Shown: one piece after another, positions 59,714-64,000 of the stretch
Layout of the letters: each line of letters begins with the position of its first letter
Numbering within the stretch: position 1 is the stretch's first letter
Assembly (NCBI GenBank): GCA_963807775.1
Contig: CAWECY010000001.1
Span: 1-64,000 of the forward strand
Source of the DNA: Bog-473 sp963807775
Lineage (GTDB): Bacteria > Actinomycetota > Acidimicrobiia > Acidimicrobiales > RAAP-2
DNA length: 64,000 nucleotides
Direction of reading: 5' to 3'
Made by a program: the position numbers and the translations under genes
The notes under the pieces: model-generated
Database searches by the model: none
Told to the model about the DNA's origin: nothing
Seen by the model: only the letters and a program-made list of their open reading frames with translations

Positions 59714-60732
59714 GTCGAGAGCCCCCGGAGAAGCGCCTCGTCCCACTCCGCCCGCGAGGGGCGTGCCATCAGGTTCATCAGCGCCTGCTTGGGTGAGCAG
59801 TGCCCCTCCACGATGGCCTCGACCTGCTCGGCGATGGGCATCTCGATGCCGGCACCCCGGGCCAGGCCGACCAGTGGCCCGGCGCTCTTCACACCTTCGG
59901 CCACCATCTGCATGCCGCCCACGATCTCTTGAAGCGACCTGCCTTCTCCGAGCGCGAAGCCGACCGAGCGGTTACGGCTCTTCGGGCTGGAGCAGGTCGC
60001 CACCAGGTCGCCCACGCCGGCCAGGCCCCCGAACGTGAGCACCTTGCCGCCCAGGGCCACGCCGAGGCGGCCCAGCTCGGCCAGGCCCCGGGTAATGAGG
60101 ACGGCCCTTGTGTTGTCCCCGAGGCCGAGGCCGTCACCGATGCCGGCGGCGATGGCCATCACGTTCTTGGTGGCGCCGGCGATCTCGCACCCGACCACGT
60201 CGGTACCCATGTAGGTGCGGAACGTGCCCGTGTGCACCAGCGCCTGCACTCGCGTGGCCAGCGCCTCGTCGGACAGTGCCACCACGCAGGCCGCAGGATG
60301 CCCTTGGGCCACCTCGCGGGCCAGGTTGGGCCCGGTGAGCACCCCGGCCGGCATGCCCGGAAGCACCTCCTCGACGACCTGGGACATGCGGAGGTTGGTC
60401 CCCATCTCGATCCCCTTGGCCAGGCTCACGACGGCCTCCACGTCTTTGGCGAAGGGGCTGAGGTCGTTGAGCACGGCGCGGAACCCGTGCGAGGGGACGG
60501 CCATGAAGACGATACGGGCACCGTCGAGCGCCTCGGCCAGCGACGACGTCACGACGACCTCGTCCGGGATGCTGATGTCCGGCAGGTACGTCGCGTTCTG
60601 CCGCTCGGCTCGCATGGACTCGGCCAGCTCGGGCGACCGTGCCCACAGCGAAGTCGGGTGGGCGGTGCCCACGATGGTCGCCACGGCCGTGCCCCAGGAG
60701 CCGGCTCCGACGACTGTCACCCGATCGCTCAT
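59710..60732 (-). CDS. gpsA: Glycerol-3-phosphate dehydrogenase [NAD(P)+]
   Basis: 340 aa, intact, start ATG at 60732. Rossmann start VTVVGAGSWGTAVATIV; VFMAVPSHGFRAVL; SLAKGIEMGT; TGPNLAREVAQGHPAACVV; catalytic Lys in EIAGATKNVMAIAAGIGDG; GDNTRAVLITRGLAELGRLG and FGGLAGVGDLVATCSSPKSRN. It reduces dihydroxyacetone phosphate to sn-glycerol-3-phosphate for phospholipids. The cyclase gene follows with an ATGA overlap; cofC is divergent, 58 bp away. Confidence 0.96.
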   Translation of the reverse strand: MSDRVTVVGAGSWGTAVATIVGTAHPTSLWARSPELAESMRAERQNATYLPDISIPDEVVVTSSLAEALDGARIVFMAVPSHGFRAVLNDLSPFAKDVEAVVSLAKGIEMGTNLRMSQVVEEVLPGMPAGVLTGPNLAREVAQGHPAACVVALSDEALATRVQALVHTGTFRTYMGTDVVGCEIAGATKNVMAIAAGIGDGLGLGDNTRAVLITRGLAELGRLGVALGGKVLTFGGLAGVGDLVATCSSPKSRNRSVGFALGEGRSLQEIVGGMQMVAEGVKSAGPLVGLARGAGIEMPIAEQVEAIVEGHCSPKQALMNLMARPSRAEWDEALLRGLST

Positions 60733-60790
60733 GGCCAAGAGACTATGGCGGGCCCGCGACGCCCTCCGCCCCCACCCGTACACTGTCGTG

Positions 60791-61408
60791 GTGTCCAGGG
60801 CGACCTTGCCGGCCCCGTGGGAACTGGGTGCGGACGTGCAGGTGGGCCCTGAGGTCGTCCTCATCCCCGTCAAGGCGTTCCACCAGGCCAAGCGACGACT
60901 CGGGCCCGCCTTGGCCGACCCCGACCGGGAGCGGCTCGTCCGGTCGATGGCGGCCCATGTCGTTGCCGCCTGCGCGCCCGTACGGGCGGCCGTCGTCTGC
61001 GACGACGAGGAGGTGGCGCGCTGGGCCACGGACCACGGCGCGCTCGTCATGTGGGAGCCCGGTCAGGGACTCAACGGCGCCGTACGGGCGGGCGTGCGGC
61101 GTCTGGCCCGTGCCGGCGTGCACTGGGTGACCGTCGCCCACGGGGATCTGCCGCGGGCCACAGGCCTCGGTGTGCTCCCGCCTTTCGAGGGCGTGACGCT
61201 CGTACCGGACCGGCGCGACGACGGCACCAACGTGCTGCGGCTGCCGGCCGCCAGCGACTTCCAGTTCGCCTACGGACCGGGGTCCTTCCGGGCCCACCGG
61301 GCCGAGGCGACGCGTCTCGGGTTGCCCGTGCGGGTGCTGCGCAAGCCCGACCTGGCCTACGACGTCGACTGGCCGGCCGACGTGGTCGAACTCGGCCGGC
61401 CGGCCTGA
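60791..61408 (+). CDS. cofC: 2-phospho-L-lactate guanylyltransferase (F420 synthesis)
   Basis: 205 aa from a GTG at 60791 (60788 is also possible). Nucleotidyltransferase fold: VVLIPVKAFHQAKRRLGPAL with the GTP/PEP-binding Lys and Arg; VVCDDEEVARWATDHG; GLNGAVRAGVRRLA; VTVAHGDLPRATGLG (the D-P pair that binds metal); DRRDDGTNVLRLPA and FAYGPGSFRAHRAEA. All CofC/FbiD marks are present. It activates a phospholactate or phosphoenolpyruvate for coenzyme F420. A bidirectional terminator follows at 61430. Confidence 0.93.
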   Translation: MSRATLPAPWELGADVQVGPEVVLIPVKAFHQAKRRLGPALADPDRERLVRSMAAHVVAACAPVRAAVVCDDEEVARWATDHGALVMWEPGQGLNGAVRAGVRRLARAGVHWVTVAHGDLPRATGLGVLPPFEGVTLVPDRRDDGTNVLRLPAASDFQFAYGPGSFRAHRAEATRLGLPVRVLRKPDLAYDVDWPADVVELGRPA

Positions 61409-61429
61409 CCGATCTCCTCGGGCGCGGAG

Positions 61430-61451
61430 CCGGGGGCCCGCAGGCCCCCGG
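61430..61451. terminator. Bidirectional rho-independent-like terminator
   Basis: CCGGGGGCC (61430-61438), CGCA loop, GGCCCCCGG (61443-61451): a perfect 9-bp GC stem between the convergent cofC and H1-like genes. No long T-run follows, as is usual in GC-rich actinobacteria. Confidence 0.75.
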
Positions 61452-61480
61452 TCTCACACGTTCCGAATGGAACGAAGCGC

Positions 61481-61912
61481 CTAGCGCCGCACCGCTCTCT
61501 TGCGAGCGGGGGCACGACGCACGGCCTTCTTGGCCGGCGCCCGCTTCTTGACAGCCTTGCGTGCGGTCGCCCGCTTCTTGGCCGGAGCCCGCTTCTTGAC
61601 TGCCTTGCGTGCGGTCGCCCGCTTCTTGGCCGGAGCCCGCCTCTTGGTCGCCTTGCGAGCCGGAGCCCGCTTGGCGGCCTTCTTGGCCGGAGCCCTCTTG
61701 GCAGCCTTCCGAGCCGGAGCCCGCTTCTTGGTCGCCTTGCGTGCCGGAGCCCGCTTGGCGGCCTTCTTGGCCGGGGCCCGCTTCACAGCCTTCCGAGCCG
61801 GAGCCCGCTTGACGGCCTTCTTGGCCGGGGCGCGCTTGACTGCCTTCTTTGCTGGGGCCCGCTTTTTGGCGGCCTTTCTCGCCGGAGCCCTTCTCTTTGC
61901 GGCTACTGCCAC
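61481..61912 (-). CDS. Histone H1-like Lys/Ala/Arg-rich DNA-binding protein
   Basis: 143 aa built almost wholly from repeats of the type KRAPAKKA and KRAPARKA (about 15 units), from MAVAAKRRAPARKAAK to RKRAVRR. No other domain. It resembles the basic tails of actinobacterial HupB and chlamydial/eukaryotic H1-like proteins. Predicted to be disordered and to coat DNA non-specifically in the nucleoid. Convergent with cofC across the terminator. Confidence 0.82.
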   Translation of the reverse strand: MAVAAKRRAPARKAAKKRAPAKKAVKRAPAKKAVKRAPARKAVKRAPAKKAAKRAPARKATKKRAPARKAAKRAPAKKAAKRAPARKATKRRAPAKKRATARKAVKKRAPAKKRATARKAVKKRAPAKKAVRRAPARKRAVRR

Positions 61913-62430
61913 AGGTGCACCTCCCTAGGAGCATGGTCACTGAATAGAGGTGCAGCCTGCGCCACGCCGAGGTCGACCACCCAACGTCGTGCGCACTGCC
62001 GCACCGATTCACTGTTGTTTTGACGAATGACTCTTCGCAGAGGCGTCATTGACGCACCTGCAATTCGCCACAACGTCCTTTCCACCCTCTGTACGACGTC
62101 GTGTCGATATGCGACTGCACGATGCGCAGACGCGTCGAAAGCGATCCGACTTCTTCGCTTTGCGCGCCACACATTGTCGTGTCGCAGCACATATCAACCC
62201 TCCCTCGAACTTCGGGTATACACATTCTTCTGTTGTCAACATGCTCAGGTCAAGCATTCTTTGTTCGCGCGGTCATTTTTGTGTCATTCGTGACCTTCGT
62301 TTGCGACCGTTCGACGCACTTCATTGAGACGCAATCTTGCGTGTGCACACGCCCCGTCACGATCGTTCGTCGCTGTATTCGCCGATATGTCCTCTGGAAT
62401 TCTCGGTTCCTCAACGCAAACATCGATGGC
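61913..62430. other. AT-richer non-coding leader before the TraG/VirD4-type gene
   Basis: 518 bp that is visibly lower in GC than the rest of the window (runs such as CATTCTTTGTTCGCGCGGTCATTTTTGT-like stretches). The open frame through it gives Cys/Arg/His-rich, unlikely protein. It holds the promoter of the H1-like gene on one side and of the ATPase on the other, and may be a mobile-element boundary. No repeat, tRNA or clear promoter pair found. Confidence 0.5.
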
Positions 62431-63828
62431 ATGCAACGTGACACTCATGCACATGTCACGGACGTCGATCCGTGCCTGAATTCGATCGCTGCACTGCGCG
62501 ACATCCACCGAAATGCGCTCCACAGCATCTATGTTGGGATCGGTACAGATGGATGGGTGTGGGGTGGAGATCAGCGCGCGACGCTGGTGTTGGGCCCACC
62601 TCGCTCCGGAAAGACATCTTCCCTGGTCATACCCAATATTTTGCTGGCCGATGGACCGGTGGTCTCGACCTCGACCAAGCCCGATGTGATGCGGGCGACC
62701 GTGTCGGCGCGGTCACAGGACGGTTGGGCACTGCTCTACGACCCCACCGGCGAGGTGCGATGTCCACCGGGCGTCGAGCGTGTCGGCTGGTCGCCACTCA
62801 CGACAGCCGCGAATTGGGATACGGCGGTGGCGACGGCCGACGCCATGGTCCGGTCGAGCAGAAGTGGTTCCGCGCACGGCGGGGAGCGACATTGGAACGA
62901 ACGCGCCAGCGCGGTCCTCTCGACGCTCCTGCACGCTGCGGCCAACGAGGATCTGCCCATGGAGAGGGTCCTGAAGTGGATTGATCGCCACGATGGTGCC
63001 CCCGCCCTCGAAATTCTGTCCTCAGGCACGGGGACCGATGGTCCTGCGGCCGATCTGCTCTCCGGGATCGTGGCGACGGACGCCCGGGAGCAGTCGGGGA
63101 TCTGGTCCACCGCATCAGGCGTGTTGGCCGCCTATCGCACGCAAGGAGCGATGGCGTCGACCAACGCTCCCGCTCTCGACTTCGACGAGTTCTGCGCCGG
63201 GACGAACACGCTGTACATCTGTTCGAGTGGCCGGCAACAGCTCCAATTCGCACCATTGGTCGTCGGCGCGCTGGGTGACGTGCGCGACGCCACCTACCGC
63301 CGGTCCCGCGACGGGTACGAGGGGCCACCCACACTCCTGGCGCTCGACGAGGTGGCCAACATCGCACCGATCCCCGACCTCCCGACCATGGTCAGCGAGG
63401 GCGGCGGGCAGGGACTCCTCGTCCTGGCCTGCCTGCAGGACCTGTCGCAGGCACGAAGCCGGTGGGGAGCGGAGGCGGACGGGTTCCTCTCGCTCTTCGG
63501 CACAACGGTCGTGCTGCGTGGCATCGCCGACACCGCCACCCTGCGCGACATCAGCGCCCTGGCCGGCGCCCACGACGTGACCACGACGTCGATCAGCCGC
63601 TCGGTCGGGCGTTGGGGCATGATCCGGCCCTCGACGTCGGTCAGCTCGCACCGCGAGGCGCGCCTGCCCGTCGACGCGGTGGCACGGGGTGGGCCAGGAC
63701 AGGCGCTGGTGCTGGGTCCCGACAAGGACGTCCATTCGGTTCGCCTCACGCCGTCCCACGCGCATTCGCCCTGGCGTGAGCTGACCGTGGGCGCCCGCCA
63801 GGTGGGCCGCGAACCGCTCGGACGCTGA
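62431..63828 (+). CDS. VirD4/TraG-like type IV coupling-protein ATPase
   Basis: 465 aa from the ATG at 62431. Walker A GPPRSGKTSSLVIPNIL at about residue 55; the coupling-protein signatures VVSTSTKPDVMRATV and WALLYDPTGEV follow; Walker B/TraM-recognition region TLLALDEVANIAPIPDLP and QGLLVLACLQDLSQARSRWG; and the C-terminal LPVDAVARGGPGQALVLGPD. No N-terminal membrane helices are seen, unlike VirD4, so it is a soluble or truncated type. It would bring a protein-DNA substrate to a secretion channel. The start has no strong RBS, and the gene stands alone here, so it may belong to a conjugative element that continues past the window. Confidence 0.82.
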   Translation: MQRDTHAHVTDVDPCLNSIAALRDIHRNALHSIYVGIGTDGWVWGGDQRATLVLGPPRSGKTSSLVIPNILLADGPVVSTSTKPDVMRATVSARSQDGWALLYDPTGEVRCPPGVERVGWSPLTTAANWDTAVATADAMVRSSRSGSAHGGERHWNERASAVLSTLLHAAANEDLPMERVLKWIDRHDGAPALEILSSGTGTDGPAADLLSGIVATDAREQSGIWSTASGVLAAYRTQGAMASTNAPALDFDEFCAGTNTLYICSSGRQQLQFAPLVVGALGDVRDATYRRSRDGYEGPPTLLALDEVANIAPIPDLPTMVSEGGGQGLLVLACLQDLSQARSRWGAEADGFLSLFGTTVVLRGIADTATLRDISALAGAHDVTTTSISRSVGRWGMIRPSTSVSSHREARLPVDAVARGGPGQALVLGPDKDVHSVRLTPSHAHSPWRELTVGARQVGREPLGR

Positions 63829-63839
63829 GTCGGTCACCG

Positions 63840-64000
63840 TCACCGGGACAGACCGAGCTCGACCTGTGGCACGTCGCGATAGCCGAGTCGAACTCGAGCC
63901 TCGTCCACGGTTCGGGTGGCACGGAGATGGTCAGCGAGGCGGGCGGGCGGGAGAGCCACCAGGGAGGCGCGGGAACCGTCGACGCCGAGTGGCTCCGCTG
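63840..64000 (-). CDS. Partial unidentified gene (3' end)
   Basis: The minus-strand frame is open from the window edge to a TGA at 63840-63842. It reads EPLGVDGSRASLVALPPARL then ADHLRATRTVDEARVRLGYR and ends DVPQVELGLSR. Codon use is normal coding type for this genome. The gene runs past the window, so the family cannot be named. Convergent with the TraG-like gene, 11 bp apart. Confidence 0.55.
   Translation of the reverse strand, partial: AEPLGVDGSRASLVALPPARLADHLRATRTVDEARVRLGYRDVPQVELGLSR

Noticed and set aside
62101..62430. N-terminal extension of the TraG-like protein
   Set aside because: Cys/Arg/His-rich and in the AT-richer leader; the coupling-protein similarity starts after 62431.

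Overview
High-GC actinobacterial chromosome. The likely home is the class Acidimicrobiia or a near relative. The reasons are strong G/C third-position bias, GTG/TTG starts, an actinobacterial four-domain 2-oxoglutarate decarboxylase (kgd), CofC of coenzyme F420 synthesis, an SCO6745-family protein, a LysM/BTAD protein and an H1-like basic protein. The lineage is an inference from gene content; there is no rRNA in the window.

Layout. 1-12000 is an accessory block lying against the 3' end of a tRNA-Val gene. It holds a catalytic-domain-less recombinase-type HTH protein, a GNAT acetyltransferase, a TetR regulator divergent from a limonene-epoxide-hydrolase-like gene, an IS256-family element that has split a lipoprotein gene, a His-rich polytopic membrane protein, and a two-gene unit that is the most unusual thing here. 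That unit is a single-pass Ig-like/coiled-coil membrane protein followed 4 bp later by one polypeptide made of a degenerate Fic domain and two GT2 glycosyltransferase domains. 12002-31200 is ordinary chromosome: tRNA-Val, an SCO6745 protein with an inositol-monophosphatase-family protein, an acyltransferase-3/SGNH protein, a CHAP hydrolase, an MFS transporter, an aldehyde dehydrogenase, a phosphotransferase, a sigma-70-like protein, a LysM/BTAD regulator, murF divergent from ddl, an amino-acid permease and an SCP2-like protein. 31165-56140 holds conserved metabolic genes: amine oxidase, UvrD-type helicase, FAD-linked oxidase, TPP enzyme, xthA, fabZ, an NYN-S1 RNase-like protein, kgd, alpha/beta hydrolase, EamA transporter, an Opp/Dpp ABC transporter, rnhB, acyl-CoA synthetase and a GH38 alpha-mannosidase. 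Almost every gene in it is cut by single-base frameshifts while all motifs survive; I read this as poor consensus quality, not decay. Scattered similar breaks occur back to about 7.8 kb. 56140-64000 is clean again: adenylate cyclase, gpsA, cofC, an H1-like protein, a VirD4/TraG-type ATPase behind an AT-richer leader, and the end of an unidentified gene.

Genes that work together. murF and ddl make and attach D-Ala-D-Ala in peptidoglycan synthesis. The kgd/NYN-S1/fabZ/xthA genes are overlapped stop-to-start and look co-translated. The SBP, two permeases and ATPase (46548-52676) form one peptide-type importer with the ATPase gene convergent. gpsA and the cyclase share an ATGA overlap. For frameshifted genes the coordinates given span the whole inferred gene, so a straight translation of them will not be open.
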